Source: Polaromonas sp. JS666
GTDB lineage: Bacteria > Pseudomonadota > Gammaproteobacteria > Burkholderiales > Burkholderiaceae_C
Direction of reading: 5' to 3'
Assembly: GCF_000013865.1 (NCBI RefSeq)
Contig: NC_007948.1
Span: forward strand, 3,286,001 to 3,350,000
DNA length: 64,000 nucleotides
Shown here: one piece after another, positions 54,801 through 63,660 of the stretch
Position numbering within the stretch: position 1 is the first letter of the stretch
Layout: each line of letters starts with the position of its first letter
Translations under genes and position numbers: made by a program
Notes under the pieces: model-generated
The model's input: the letters and a program-made list of their open reading frames with translations, nothing else
What the model was told of the DNA's origin: nothing
The model's database searches: none

Positions 54801-55457
54801 CTGCACGACCGCTTCCTGCTGCCCAGCTTTATCCGCATGGATTTTGCCGACGTGCTGACCGAACTGGTGGAGGCCGGCTACCCCTTTGACATGGCCTGGT
54901 TCGAACCGCATTTCGAATTCCGCTTCCCGCTGATTGGCCAGGTGGCGGCAAACAGCATCGAACTGACGCTGCGCAGTGCGCTGGAGCCCTGGCATGTGAT
55001 GGGCGAGGAAGGTTCGGCGGGCGGCACCGTGCGCTATGTCGACTCCTCGCTCGAACGCGTGGAAGTCCATGTGACGGGCCTGAACGACAACCGCCACGTC
55101 ATCACCGTCAACGGCCGTGCCCTGCCGCTGCAAAGCACCGGGCGGGTCGGCGAATACGTGGCTGGTGTGCGTTACAAGGCCTGGAATCCACCGTCGGCCC
55201 TGCACCCGTCGATCGGCGTGCATGCGCCGCTGACTTTCGACATCGTCGACACCTGGATGGAGCGCTCGCTGGGGGGCTGCCAGTACCACGTGGCCCATCC
55301 GGGTGGCTTGAGCTACGACACGCTGCCGGTCAACTCCTATGAAGCCGAAAGCCGCCGCCTGACCCGGTTTTTCCGCATGGGCCACACCCCGGGGAAAATG
55401 CAGGTCAGGCCGGTTCAACCGAGCCGGGAGTTTCCCTTCACGCTGGACCTGCGCTAG
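51804..55457 (+). CDS. Transglutaminase-like / DUF2126 (putative amidoligase) fusion
   Basis: 1217-residue protein starting at TTG 51804 (MSIHVALSHITHYKYDRPVK), which has a GCGAGG ribosome site and is the only start matching the family. Residues 1-270 are a transglutaminase-like region with Cys180 (CGSCRDTGW), His229 (DLHAWCEV) and Asp245 (GLDPTSG). The rest is DUF2126, a putative amidoligase domain, with blocks MGGEPTFVATTDRD, HFGQGKWYPGEQLPRWAL, HPAYHWGELVEHTEFLY and GGNHFVLGGATPADSPFLRK. A low-complexity linker (Pro/Ala and NGPKDPKDPKDADKAKDK type) lies around residues 580-720. First gene of the plus-strand set; divergent from comEC. Confidence 0.93.
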   Translation: MSIHVALSHITHYKYDRPVKLGPQVVRLRPAPHSRTRVLSYSLNIEPVKHFINWQQDPFANYQARLVFPDPTREFKVTVDLVVEMAVFNPFDFFLEPSAEEFPFNYSASQKQELAPYLATQTATPLFKRYLEQTDLSPKRTIDFLVGLNQRLQSDIQYSIRMEPGVQTPEETLQLACGSCRDTGWLLVQLLRHMGLAARFVSGYLIQLKADVKSIDGPSGTETDFTDLHAWCEVFLPGAGWVGLDPTSGLMAGEGHIPLACTPEPSSAAPVEGGVDECEVTFEHHMAVQRIYESPRVTQPYTEAQWAEVLALGEAVDKDLVAGDVRLTMGGEPTFVATTDRDAAEWNIDALGPTKRGYATELVQKLRAEYGEGGFLHFGQGKWYPGEQLPRWALSIFWRKDGQPIWQNPDLFADERKPCQYTSADAQRFIKTLAGKLGLATNYITPGYEDTWYYLWRERRLPVNVDPFDSRLDDAMERERLRRVFMQGLDSVVGYVLPLKAKEAASPALAGPKWSTGPWFFRDERMYLMPGDSPMGYRLPLDSVPWVSKTDYPYMIEADPFAPRQALPSTSVLAARYNAAAAMARGAPQPAPAAVSRASPPPAGSSASALAQYMARYMTGNAALTQASRVLQFRPTGDSGMGGGTGGTSTAAPSSHVPPPADEQRAPKAFESAGWLTRTALCVEVRDPARANGPKDPKDPKDADKAKDKPRADPDSKANTSKSGETGALYVFMPPMERLEDYLDLLAAVEATAQTLGVSIVLEGYPPPRDPRLKMLQVTPDPGVIEVNIHPAYHWGELVEHTEFLYKIAHETRLSAEKFMTDGRHTGTGGGNHFVLGGATPADSPFLRKPEVLGSLIAYWHNHPSLSYLFSGMFIGPTSQAPRVDEARNDQLYELEIALREIRNNRQKYGASMPPWLVDRTLRNILVDVTGNTHRSEFCIDKMYSPDSATGRLGLLELRAFEMPPHARMSIAQQLLLRALVARFWKTPYHGRVTRWGTELHDRFLLPSFIRMDFADVLTELVEAGYPFDMAWFEPHFEFRFPLIGQVAANSIELTLRSALEPWHVMGEEGSAGGTVRYVDSSLERVEVHVTGLNDNRHVITVNGRALPLQSTGRVGEYVAGVRYKAWNPPSALHPSIGVHAPLTFDIVDTWMERSLGGCQYHVAHPGGLSYDTLPVNSYEAESRRLTRFFRMGHTPGKMQVRPVQPSREFPFTLDLR

Positions 55458-55494
55458 GAAGTTCTGCGGAAATCTGTGGGAAAAACTGGCGCCA

Positions 55495-55523
55495 TCTGGC
55501 GAAATCCGGGGGGATCCGCCAGA
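55495..55523. repeat. Inverted repeat after TG-DUF2126 gene
   Basis: TCTGGCG and CGCCAGA arms with inner ATCC/GGAT pairs (bulged, 11 pairs in all) 38 bases after the stop. No T run follows, so terminator function is doubtful. Confidence 0.45.
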
Positions 55524-55544
55524 TTGAACATCTCTGTCATCACC

Positions 55545-55573
55545 TTGTCTTACAGGTGCAACATTTACACAAT
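55545..55573 (+). promoter_or_regulatory. Possible sigma-70 promoter for ATP-grasp/alpha-E fusion gene
   Basis: TTGTCT, 17 bases, CACAAT at 55545-55573. Spacing is ideal, hexamers moderate. Would give a leader of about 75 bases before GTG 55656. Confidence 0.35.
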
Positions 55574-55655
55574 TCGGCCAAAAAATCAGCGGTTTACCGG
55601 CAGCTGGCGACCGCTTTGAACCCGTGCGGGATGGGCCGGATGCATACTTGGTGCC

Positions 55656-58478
55656 GTGGAAAATAACACTCCGTCACTTTTTGCCGCCCAGGCGCTGGAC
55701 GAGCCGTGCACGCTGGCTTCTGCGCTGGCGCCCGCGGCTGCGCCCGGGCATTTTGACGAGTTACGCGGTGGCGTGTCGCGCGGTCCGGCCATTCCAGAGC
55801 CAGCCGTTCCCGGTGTCACGCAGTTACAACTTGCCGGGGCGTCCCAGGGCCGCGGTGCAGCAGCAGTAGCGGCGCAGGCCAGCCAGGGGGCGGCCAGGCC
55901 GGCTCCGGAAGACAGGCCGTTGTCAGCCGACTGGACCGCTTTCTTTGATTTCCTCAGGACGGACGGTTTTTACGACCTGAACCACCGCACCGCCAACCTG
56001 CGGCGCCAGATCCGCGACAACGGCGTGACCTACAACGTTTACGCCGATGCCAACGGGCCGCAGCGGCCCTGGTCGCTCGACCTCTTCCCGATGATGGTCT
56101 CGGCTGCGGACTGGGCCGTGATTGAAGCCGGCATCCAGCAACGCGCCCGATTGCTGGACCGCATCATGGCCGACATCTACGGCCCGCAGGAACTGCTTTC
56201 AAAGGGCTTGCTGCCCAGCGCGCTGGTGCACGGCAACCCCGGCTACCTGCGCGGCATGCAGGGCGTCAAGCCCGCTGGTGGTACCCACCTGCACATCGCG
56301 GCCTTCGACATCGGCCACGGCCCGGATGGGCGTTGGTCGGTGGTGTCCCAACGCACGCAGGCGCCCTCGGGCCTGGGCTACCTACTGGAAAACCGGCTGA
56401 CCATCTCCCTGCTGTTTCCGGAAGCCTTTCGGGAGATGAAGGTGCAGCGGCTGGCCGCCTCGTACAAGGCCCTGGTGGACGGGCTCAAGGCGATGAGCCC
56501 CGCCAATGAGGGCAACGAGGAAAGCCGGGTGGTTCTGCTGACGCCGGGCCCCTACAACGAAACCTATTTCGAGCACGCCTACCTGGCCCGCTTTCTGGGG
56601 CTGACGCTGGTCGAGGGCAACGACCTGCTGGTACGCGACGACAAGCTGTACCTCAAAACCCTGCGCGGCCTGGAGCCTGTGCATGGCCTGCTCAAGCGGC
56701 TCGACGATGAATTCCTGGACCCGCTGGAGTTGCGTTCCGACTCCACCCTGGGCGTGCCCGGCCTGCTGCAGGTCATTCGTGCGGGCAATGTGCTGGTGGT
56801 CAACACCCCGGGCTCGGCCTTTCTGGAGTCCAGCGCCCTGCTCGGATTCCTGCCGGCGCTCTCGCAGCACCTGCTCGGTGAAACACTGGCCCTGCCTTCG
56901 CTGGCCACCTGGTGGTGTGGCGAGCAGGCCGTCATGCAGGACGTGCTGAGCCAGCTCAAGGACTGCGTGATCAAGCCCACCCATGCCGGCTCGGGTATGG
57001 CCTCCGTCATCGGGCACACCCTGTCCCGCCGCGAACTCGACGAATGGGCCGGCCGCATTGTCCGGCGCGGCGAGGATTACACCGTGCAGTCCTACCTGCC
57101 GCTGTCGCAGACACCCACCTGGCAGGGTGAAAGAATGGCCCCGCGTTCGACCATGCTCCGTGTCTTTGCGGTCGCCGACGGCGCGGGTTCCTGGCAGGTG
57201 CTGCCCGGCGGCCTGGCACGGCTCGCCGGCAAAAACGAAAACATGGCCTCCATGCAGCACGGCGGCAGCAGTGCCGACGTCTGGGTGCTCGGCAAGCCCT
57301 CGGGTACAAGCTCAACCCAAGCCACCCCGGCCGACACCGCAGCGGTGCACCGCTCCGAGCACCCCGCCCCGGCTTGGGCCACGGTACCCTTGCGCCACCG
57401 CCCACCCGTGACCAGCCGGGCGGCCGAAAACCTGTTCTGGCTGGGCCGCTACACCGAGCGCGCCGAGAACTCCACACGGCTGGCCCAGTTAACGCTGCAG
57501 TGCCTGGGCGGCGAAGACCAGACTTCGCAACCACTGCTGGACTGGCTGACCCGCATGGCCGTGAGCAATGCCCTGGTGCTCGACACCGTGCCACCGGCGA
57601 CGCAAGCCCGGCGCGTCTTTGAACGCGCCCTGATCGCCAGCCTGGCCGACACCGAGCAGGCCGCCAGCGTGGGCTACAACCTGCGAGCCCTCAAGAGTGC
57701 TGCCTCGGCCGTGCGCGAGCGCCTGTCGCAGGAACAGTGGCACGTGATCGTGCGCACGGAGGCCGACTTCTTTCATCATTGCAAGGCATTCAGCGGCGCC
57801 GGTTCACAGAGCCAGCAGCAAGGCCATTTGAATGGGGTCCATCACGCGTCGGAATATTCCTCGGTCGAGGCGCTCAGGGCCCTTGAATCCCTCAGCGGCT
57901 TCCTGGCCGCCATGACGGGCGCGCAGACCGACCGCATGACGCGCGACGACGGCTGGCGGCTGCTGAGCATAGGCAGGATGCTCGAGCGGCTCTATACGCT
58001 GGCCGCCGCGCTGGTGCATGGCTTTGAAACCGGGTCCGTCTTCGAGGAGGGTGGCTTTGGCGCCATCGTGTCCCTGTTTGACAGCACCATCAGCTTTCAT
58101 GCGCAGTATCAGCAGCGACGCGACATTCCCGCCCTGCTCGACCTGCTGGTGCTGGACCTCGACAACCCGCGCTCGCTGGGCTGGGTGGTGCAGGCCCTGC
58201 GCGGGCGCCTGGCCAAACTGGCCAGCAGCACGCCGGTCGAGTTACCCGACCTCGCCGAGGATTTGCCCGAACCGGGCAACTGGGTGCTCGCCGACCTGTG
58301 CGGCAACGTTGAGGGGGCCGAGGGCGCAACCACTGAAGCCTGCGGCGATGCCCCTGCGTGGGCGCCGCTCATCGGACTGCTGGAGCAGTGCTGCACCGAA
58401 GCGCTGGAACTCTCGGATACCATCAGCCGGCGTTATTTCAGCCACGCCGCATCGGGCAGCCAAAGCCTGGGCGCATAG
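55656..58478 (+). CDS. Circularly permuted ATP-grasp / alpha-E fusion protein
   Basis: 940-residue protein starting at GTG 55656; the frame has a stop just upstream and no other start. Residues about 85-560 are a CP-ATP-grasp domain with GLGYLLENRLTISLLFPEAF, VVLLTPGPYNETYFEHAYLA, LVEGNDLLVRDDKLYLKT, VINTPGSAF-type VVNTPGSAFLESSALL and CVIKPTHAGSGMASVIG. Residues about 585-930 are alpha-E, starting ENLFWLGRYTERAENSTRLA. The alpha-E part and the ATP-grasp part are the same pair encoded separately at 46.4-48.8 kb. No membrane segments or signal peptide, so cytoplasmic. The transglutaminase-like gene follows after 59 bases. Confidence 0.94.
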   Translation: MENNTPSLFAAQALDEPCTLASALAPAAAPGHFDELRGGVSRGPAIPEPAVPGVTQLQLAGASQGRGAAAVAAQASQGAARPAPEDRPLSADWTAFFDFLRTDGFYDLNHRTANLRRQIRDNGVTYNVYADANGPQRPWSLDLFPMMVSAADWAVIEAGIQQRARLLDRIMADIYGPQELLSKGLLPSALVHGNPGYLRGMQGVKPAGGTHLHIAAFDIGHGPDGRWSVVSQRTQAPSGLGYLLENRLTISLLFPEAFREMKVQRLAASYKALVDGLKAMSPANEGNEESRVVLLTPGPYNETYFEHAYLARFLGLTLVEGNDLLVRDDKLYLKTLRGLEPVHGLLKRLDDEFLDPLELRSDSTLGVPGLLQVIRAGNVLVVNTPGSAFLESSALLGFLPALSQHLLGETLALPSLATWWCGEQAVMQDVLSQLKDCVIKPTHAGSGMASVIGHTLSRRELDEWAGRIVRRGEDYTVQSYLPLSQTPTWQGERMAPRSTMLRVFAVADGAGSWQVLPGGLARLAGKNENMASMQHGGSSADVWVLGKPSGTSSTQATPADTAAVHRSEHPAPAWATVPLRHRPPVTSRAAENLFWLGRYTERAENSTRLAQLTLQCLGGEDQTSQPLLDWLTRMAVSNALVLDTVPPATQARRVFERALIASLADTEQAASVGYNLRALKSAASAVRERLSQEQWHVIVRTEADFFHHCKAFSGAGSQSQQQGHLNGVHHASEYSSVEALRALESLSGFLAAMTGAQTDRMTRDDGWRLLSIGRMLERLYTLAAALVHGFETGSVFEEGGFGAIVSLFDSTISFHAQYQQRRDIPALLDLLVLDLDNPRSLGWVVQALRGRLAKLASSTPVELPDLAEDLPEPGNWVLADLCGNVEGAEGATTEACGDAPAWAPLIGLLEQCCTEALELSDTISRRYFSHAASGSQSLGA

Positions 58479-58537
58479 GCCGCCCCCCCTTTCCCCCTTT
58501 CTCTCCTTTCCTTTCCGTTCCAACAAACCCCGATCCC

Positions 58538-59488
58538 GTGCTGCTCCACGTCGTCCACGAAACCAGCTACCGCTATACACCTGCGGTTGAAAACGCACAC
58601 CATGTGGTGCACCTCAAGCCGGCCAGCCGCGGCGGGCAAACGCTGCTGCACTACGCATTGCGCATCGATCCGGCCCCCGTTCAATTGCGCGAGACCGTGG
58701 ACGTGTACGGCAATTCCCGCAGCTATTTTTCATTGCAGGCGGCGCATGACCGGCTGACGGTCGTGGCCGACAGCGTTGTCTCCACCTCGACGGCCAATCC
58801 GCTGCAGTCCCTCCTGTTCGCATCGCCAGGCGCGCGGGCCGACATGCCCTGGGAGCAGGTCCGCGACCAGTTCCGCTATCGCGCCGGAGCAGCCTACGAC
58901 AGCGCCTCGGAGTTCCTGTTTGCCTCACCGTATGTGCCACTGAACGAGGCATTTACCGAGTTTGCGCGTCCGAGTTTCATGCCGGGCAGGCCACTGCCCG
59001 AGGCCGCGCGCGACCTCATGACACGCATTCACACCACCATGACCTATGAGAGCGAAAGCACCGAGGTGAGCACGCCCGCTGTGGAGGCGCTTGAGCAGCG
59101 CAAGGGAGTGTGCCAGGATTTTGCGCACATCATGGTGGCCTGCTGCCGCGCCATGGGACTGCCGGCGCGTTACGTCAGCGGCTACCTGCTCACCACACCT
59201 CCGCCCGGCCAGCCGCGCCTGATTGGCAGCGACGCCTCGCATGCCTGGGCCTCGGTCTACTGCCCTGGCGTGGGCCAGTGGCTGGACTTTGACCCCACCA
59301 ACAACCGGGCGCCAGGTGAGGACTACGTGACGCTGGCCACCGGCCGCGATTTTCTGGATGTGTCGCCCATGCGCGGCGTGATCCGGGGCGGCGCGCAGCA
59401 CATCCTGGACGTAGCCGTCACGGTGAAACCGCTGACGCCCGATGAACTGCGCGCCATACAGGGCGACGCCATCCATCAGGCAGATTGA
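58538..59488 (+). CDS. Transglutaminase-like family protein
   Basis: 316-residue protein from GTG 58538 (MLLHVVHETSYRYTPAVENA). N-terminal transglutaminase-like domain, then a core with complete triad Cys192 (GVCQDFAHI), His235 (SHAWASVY) and Asp252 (FDPTNNRAPGEDY). The end HILDVAVTVKPL is typical. No signal peptide. Last gene of the plus-strand set, 59 bases after the ATP-grasp/alpha-E fusion; the gap is pyrimidine-rich and no ribosome site is visible. Resembles the 273-residue protein at 45.2 kb, but is longer and from a different branch. Confidence 0.93.
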   Translation: MLLHVVHETSYRYTPAVENAHHVVHLKPASRGGQTLLHYALRIDPAPVQLRETVDVYGNSRSYFSLQAAHDRLTVVADSVVSTSTANPLQSLLFASPGARADMPWEQVRDQFRYRAGAAYDSASEFLFASPYVPLNEAFTEFARPSFMPGRPLPEAARDLMTRIHTTMTYESESTEVSTPAVEALEQRKGVCQDFAHIMVACCRAMGLPARYVSGYLLTTPPPGQPRLIGSDASHAWASVYCPGVGQWLDFDPTNNRAPGEDYVTLATGRDFLDVSPMRGVIRGGAQHILDVAVTVKPLTPDELRAIQGDAIHQAD

Positions 59489-59496
59489 CCGCTGAT

Positions 59497-59548
59497 CAGG
59501 GCCTGTTCACCCTACAACGGGAGTGCGTTTTAGGGTGAACAGGCCCTG
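59497..59548. repeat. Perfect 18-bp inverted repeat
   Basis: CAGGGCCTGTTCACCCTA at 59497-59514 and its exact complement at 59531-59548, loop of 16 (including CAACGGGAGTGCG). It lies 9 bases past the transglutaminase-like gene. No T run, so more likely a dispersed repeat or RNA-processing site than an intrinsic terminator. Confidence 0.85.
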
Positions 59549-59615
59549 GCCGGCTTCATCGGCATCCTGCGCTAAGATAAAAAAACAGCGGCAGGCTGCA
59601 GCCGCAGGTAATATT

Positions 59616-59632
59616 GCTATCGTTTTAGCAGC
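59616..59632. repeat. 17-bp dispersed palindrome, copy 5
   Basis: GCTATCGTTTTAGCAGC, in the gap before the RidA gene. Confidence 0.5.
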
Positions 59633-59718
59633 AATCGACGCCTGCTTTCATGCGGCAGCTGGCACGTTTCATCCCTGAAAACTTCACCCCCTGCACATTC
59701 CATCCCCCGGAGAACACC

Positions 59719-60186
59719 ATGAGTACCACCCCGCACAATGCCCACGACAAGCTCAAAGCCCTGAACATCACGCTGCCTGCCGTGGCCGTCCCTGCCGCAG
59801 CCTATCTGCCCTTTGTACAAACCGGCAACCTGGTGTTCCTGAGCGGCCACCTTGCCAAAAAAGACGGCAAGGTCATCGTCGGCCAGTTGGGCAAAAACCT
59901 GAGCACCGAGGAAGGCAAGGCCGCGGCACGCGCCGTTGCCATCGACCTGATGGGCACGCTGGAAGCGGCCGTCGGCCTGGGCAAGGTCAAGCGCATCGTC
60001 AAGCTCATGAGCCTGGTCAACTCGACCAGCGACTTCACCGAGCAGCACCTGGTCACCAACGGCGCGAGTGAATTGCTGGGAGAAGTGTTTGGCGATGCCG
60101 GCAAACACGCCCGCAGCGCTTTCGGCGTGGCACAAATCCCGATGGGCGCCTGCGTTGAGATCGAGCTGATTGCCGAGGTGGCCTGA
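59719..60186 (+). CDS. RidA/YjgF/YER057c-family protein
   Basis: 155-residue Rid-family protein. Its closest branch is the longer form with an N-terminal HDKLKALNITLPAVAVPAAA segment. The core has FVQTGNLVFLSGHLAKKDGK and the AFGVAQIPMGACVEIELIAEV end. The conserved RidA arginine position is not RVxxP but SAFGVAQIPMG, so imine deamination is not certain; many members of this branch have no known activity. A CCCGGAGAAC ribosome site supports ATG 59719. It converges with parC, 27 bases apart. Confidence 0.9.
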   Translation: MSTTPHNAHDKLKALNITLPAVAVPAAAYLPFVQTGNLVFLSGHLAKKDGKVIVGQLGKNLSTEEGKAAARAVAIDLMGTLEAAVGLGKVKRIVKLMSLVNSTSDFTEQHLVTNGASELLGEVFGDAGKHARSAFGVAQIPMGACVEIELIAEVA

Positions 60187-60213
60187 GCTCACTCAGGCGC
60201 CCCACAGCAAGAC

Positions 60214-62568
60214 TTATTCCACCCGGACAATACCCGTCGGTTTGAAGCCCAGGTCGGCCGCCTTGCCTTTGCGGGCACGCGCCGCACGGGCATTGTTCAG
60301 GCTACGGATCTCCAGAGTCTCCTCCCGCGCCTTGCCACCGCGCCCGATGCCTTCGATCTTCACGCTGCGGGTGTAGGCCGCTGCGCCGGCCAGCGTGTCC
60401 TTGGCATCCAGGTCCAGCAGCATCAAGCCGCGTCCACCGGCCGCCTGAAGTTTGAGTTCGGCAATCTCGAAGGTAAGGATGCGGCCACCCGTCGAGGCGC
60501 AGGCCACATGCGTAGCCGGGTTGAGCGGGGTCGCGCCCGTTCCGCCCGAGACGTGCGATGGCCGGCACACGGTTTCGCCCTCCGCGCAACTGATGAAGGC
60601 CTTGCCGGCCTTCAGGCGTGAGGTCATGTTTTCAACCGTGGCAAGAAAACCGTAGCCGCCGCTGGCGCTGAGGAGCAGCGTTGCGTTGGCAGGACCCGCA
60701 AAGTAATGCACCAACTGCGTGCCGGACTCCAGGTCGATCAGCGTCGTGAGCGGCTGCCCGTCACCGCGCGCGCCCGGCAGGGACGCCACCGGGACAGAGT
60801 AAATACGGCCGCGTGAGCCAAAGGCCAGCAGGGTATCGACGGTACGGCATTCGAACGTGGCGTACAGGCCGTCGCCCGCCTTGAAGGCAAAGCTTGCAGC
60901 GTCGTGGCCGTGGCCCGAGCGGGCGCGCACCCAGCCCTTGGCGCTCACCACCACCGTGACCGGCTCGTCCAGCACCTTGACTTCGAGCACAGCCTTTTTC
61001 TCGGCCTGGATCAGCGTGCGGCGCGGGTCGGCAAACTGTTTGGCGTCCGCTTCAATTTCCTTGACCAGCAGCCGGCGAAGCGCCGCCGGGCTGCCCAGGA
61101 TTTCCTCGAGCTTGCCCTGCTCTTCGCGCAGGGTTTTGAGCTCTTGCTCGATCTTGATGGCCTCAAGCCGCGCCAGCTGGCGCAGGCGGATTTCGAGGAT
61201 GTCTTCGGCCTGCCGCTCGCTTAACGAGAAGCGGGCGATCAGCGCGGCCTTGGGTTCGTCCGACTGGCGGATGATGGCAATTACCTCATCGATGTTGAGC
61301 AGCACCAGCTGCCGTCCCTCGAGGATGTGAATGCGGTCGAGGACCTTATCGAGCCGGTGCTGCGAGCGCCGTTGCACCGTGGCCTGGCGGAACTCGATCC
61401 ACTCGCCCAGCATCTGCCGCAGCGTCTTTTGCGTCGGCTTGCCGTCGAGCCCGACCATGGTCAGGTTGATGGAGGCAGAGCTCTCCAGGCTGGTGTGCGC
61501 CAGCAAGGTATTGATGAGCTCGGACTGCCCGATTCTGCTGGTCTTGGGCTCGAACACCAGGCGCACCGCGGCGTCCTTGCTGGACTCATCGCGCACCACA
61601 TCGAGCACCGACAGCACGGTCTGCTTGAGCTGCACCTGCTCCTGGCTCAAGGCCTTTTTGCCGGCCTTGATCTTGGGATTGGTCAGCTCTTCAATCTCTT
61701 CCAGCACGCGCTGGGTGCTGACGCCGGGAGGCAACTCCTGCACCACCAGCTGCCACTGGCCGCGGGCCAGGTCCTCAATCTTCCAGCGCGCGCGTACCTT
61801 GAGAGAACCCCGGCCGGTGCTGTAGGCCGCCGCAATTTCCGCCGTGCTGGAAATGATCTGTCCGCCGCCCGGGTAGTCGGGACCGGCGATCAGCGTGTAC
61901 AGCTCTTCATCGCTGAGCCTGGGCGTCTTGATCAGGGCGACGCAGGCGTCGGCCACTTCGCGCAGGTTGTGGCTGGGAATCTCGGTGGCCAGGCCCACGG
62001 CAATGCCGCTGGCGCCGTTAAGCAGCGTGAACGGCAGGCGCGCCGGCAACTGGCGCGGCTCTTCGAACGAGCCATCGTAATTCGGCGCAAAGTCGACCGT
62101 GCCTTCGTCGAGTTCGTCGAGCAACAAGGTTGTGATGCGCGCCAGCCGAGCCTCGGTATAACGCATGGCCGCCGCCCCGTCGCCGTCGCGCGAGCCGAAA
62201 TTGCCCTGGCCGTCGACCAGCGGGTAACGCTGGCTGAAGTCCTGCGCCATGCGCACCATCGCGTCGTAAGCCGCCTGGTCGCCGTGCGGATGGTATTTGC
62301 CGAGCACGTCGCCGACGACGCGCGCGCTCTTGACCGGCTTGGCCCCGCTTGCACCATTGGCGCCGCCAAAGCCCAGGCCCATGCGCGCCATGCTGTACAA
62401 AATGCGCCGCTGCACGGGCTTCTGGCCATCGCACACGTCGGGCAGCGCCCTGCCCTTGACAACGCTCAGCGCGTATTCCAGGTAGGCGCGCTGCGCATAG
62501 GCGGCGAGCGAGTCCTGGTCAGCAGGTTCGGGGATCGGGGCTACTGCGTCCGGTGTAAAGAGATCCAT
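60214..62568 (-). CDS. parC: DNA topoisomerase IV subunit A
   Basis: 784-residue type IIA topoisomerase subunit that unlinks daughter chromosomes together with ParE. The breakage-reunion tyrosine is Tyr137 in [12 protein letters not shown]. The quinolone region reads [20 protein letters not shown], with Gln98 at the place of E. coli Ser80. The GyrA-box-like C-terminal pinwheel repeats follow (residues 500-780), with no GyrA box itself, so ParC rather than GyrA. Third in the order parE, lytic transglycosylase, parC on this strand. Length matches the family. Confidence 0.97.
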   Translation of the reverse strand: MDLFTPDAVAPIPEPADQDSLAAYAQRAYLEYALSVVKGRALPDVCDGQKPVQRRILYSMARMGLGFGGANGASGAKPVKSARVVGDVLGKYHPHGDQAAYDAMVRMAQDFSQRYPLVDGQGNFGSRDGDGAAAMRYTEARLARITTLLLDELDEGTVDFAPNYDGSFEEPRQLPARLPFTLLNGASGIAVGLATEIPSHNLREVADACVALIKTPRLSDEELYTLIAGPDYPGGGQIISSTAEIAAAYSTGRGSLKVRARWKIEDLARGQWQLVVQELPPGVSTQRVLEEIEELTNPKIKAGKKALSQEQVQLKQTVLSVLDVVRDESSKDAAVRLVFEPKTSRIGQSELINTLLAHTSLESSASINLTMVGLDGKPTQKTLRQMLGEWIEFRQATVQRRSQHRLDKVLDRIHILEGRQLVLLNIDEVIAIIRQSDEPKAALIARFSLSERQAEDILEIRLRQLARLEAIKIEQELKTLREEQGKLEEILGSPAALRRLLVKEIEADAKQFADPRRTLIQAEKKAVLEVKVLDEPVTVVVSAKGWVRARSGHGHDAASFAFKAGDGLYATFECRTVDTLLAFGSRGRIYSVPVASLPGARGDGQPLTTLIDLESGTQLVHYFAGPANATLLLSASGGYGFLATVENMTSRLKAGKAFISCAEGETVCRPSHVSGGTGATPLNPATHVACASTGGRILTFEIAELKLQAAGGRGLMLLDLDAKDTLAGAAAYTRSVKIEGIGRGGKAREETLEIRSLNNARAARARKGKAADLGFKPTGIVRVE

Positions 62569-62739
62569 CTTGAATTTGACTTGGCTGGTAAGGTGGAGTT
62601 ACGCATGCCGGTACACACTGGTGCGGCCGGCACAGGGCTACAAAGAAATGCAGGGGGAGCCGTTTTTCAGGCCGCCGGGCTGGTGGGTGGCACATCCCGC
62701 GCAAACATTCCCGGGCTGAACACAAGGCGCATTGTGACG

Positions 62740-63660
62740 TCAGTTCTGCTCGGGCTGGACCTCTGGCGTGGCGGTGGACACCACTGTGGGCGGCACCATG
62801 TTGCTGCGGCCGGTTGCGCCGCCCATCATTTCCATGCGAACCCGGCCGGGCGACGCCATCATGCTGGGCGGCTTAAGGTGGTTATAGAGCTGCATCACGG
62901 TCTTGACGTAGTTTTTGGTTTCAGGGTAATTGGGAATCTTGTTACCGGCTCGCTGCACGGCACCCTCGCCGGCGTTATAGGCGGCAACAGCCAGCTCCAG
63001 CTGGCCGGGGAACATGGCAATCAGGTCGCTCAGGTAGCTTGAACCCGCCCGAATGTTCGTCTTGGGGTCGGTCAGCTTTTTCTGGATCGGGGAATTTTTG
63101 TCGGCCCTGACGCCATAGCGTTCCGCCGTCGGCGGGATCAGCTGCATCAGCCCCACCGCGCCTTTGGGCGAGACGGCCTGGGTGTCAAAGCCCGATTCGG
63201 TGGCGATCAGGGCCTGCAGCAGTTCGTAGTCAATGCCATGCTTGACGGAAGCTTCGCGCAGCAGGTGCTTGACGGCCTTGTAGTTGGGAGACACATCAAA
63301 ATAGGCGAGCAGCTTGGGCGGCGCAGCGGCCACGCCGGTAGCCCGGTTGGCACCGTTGCCGACTGCCTTGCCGCTTTTGGCAACATCGTTGCCTGCGCTG
63401 AAGCTTTCAGCCCCGCGAAAGAAAAGCTCATAGCGCTCATCCAGCCGTATCGCCGAAAAGTGGGCAACGCCCCCGGCATCTACATAGCCCCAGATATCGG
63501 CACGGGCCGGAGTGACGTGCAAACCCGCAAGCATCATGACCAGCATGGGCAACAGCAGCGCGCGCCAGCGGGCAGGGCTACGCGGCGCCCGCATCCCCGC
63601 CAACGCGCGGGATGCCGATGCCAGGTGCAAAAGTGAAAACAACTTCAGGGGGAAATTCAT
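62740..63660 (-). CDS. Lytic transglycosylase (SLT domain)
   Basis: 306-residue periplasmic transglycosylase. N-terminal signal region (ALLLPMLVMMLAGLHVTPARA) is preceded by about 30 residues of basic sequence. A DUF4124-like part DIWGYVDAGGVAHFSA begins the mature protein. The SLT domain has LLQALIATESGFDTQAVSPK with catalytic Glu155, GAVGLMQLIPPTAERYGV, NIRAGSSYLSDL and LAVAAYNAGEGAVQ, and the YPETKNYVKTV motif. The start ATG overlaps the parE stop in TGATG, so it is translationally coupled to parE, and parC follows after 171 bases. Placing a cell-wall enzyme between topoisomerase genes could link wall cleavage with segregation. Confidence 0.92.
   Translation of the reverse strand: MNFPLKLFSLLHLASASRALAGMRAPRSPARWRALLLPMLVMMLAGLHVTPARADIWGYVDAGGVAHFSAIRLDERYELFFRGAESFSAGNDVAKSGKAVGNGANRATGVAAAPPKLLAYFDVSPNYKAVKHLLREASVKHGIDYELLQALIATESGFDTQAVSPKGAVGLMQLIPPTAERYGVRADKNSPIQKKLTDPKTNIRAGSSYLSDLIAMFPGQLELAVAAYNAGEGAVQRAGNKIPNYPETKNYVKTVMQLYNHLKPPSMMASPGRVRMEMMGGATGRSNMVPPTVVSTATPEVQPEQN

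Noticed and set aside
53763..55418. 551-codon minus-strand frame inside the TG-DUF2126 gene
   Set aside because: Histidine/arginine-rich shadow without motifs.
59497..59548. Calling the 18-bp inverted repeat an intrinsic terminator
   Set aside because: No T tract after the stem and a 16-base loop; kept as a repeat.
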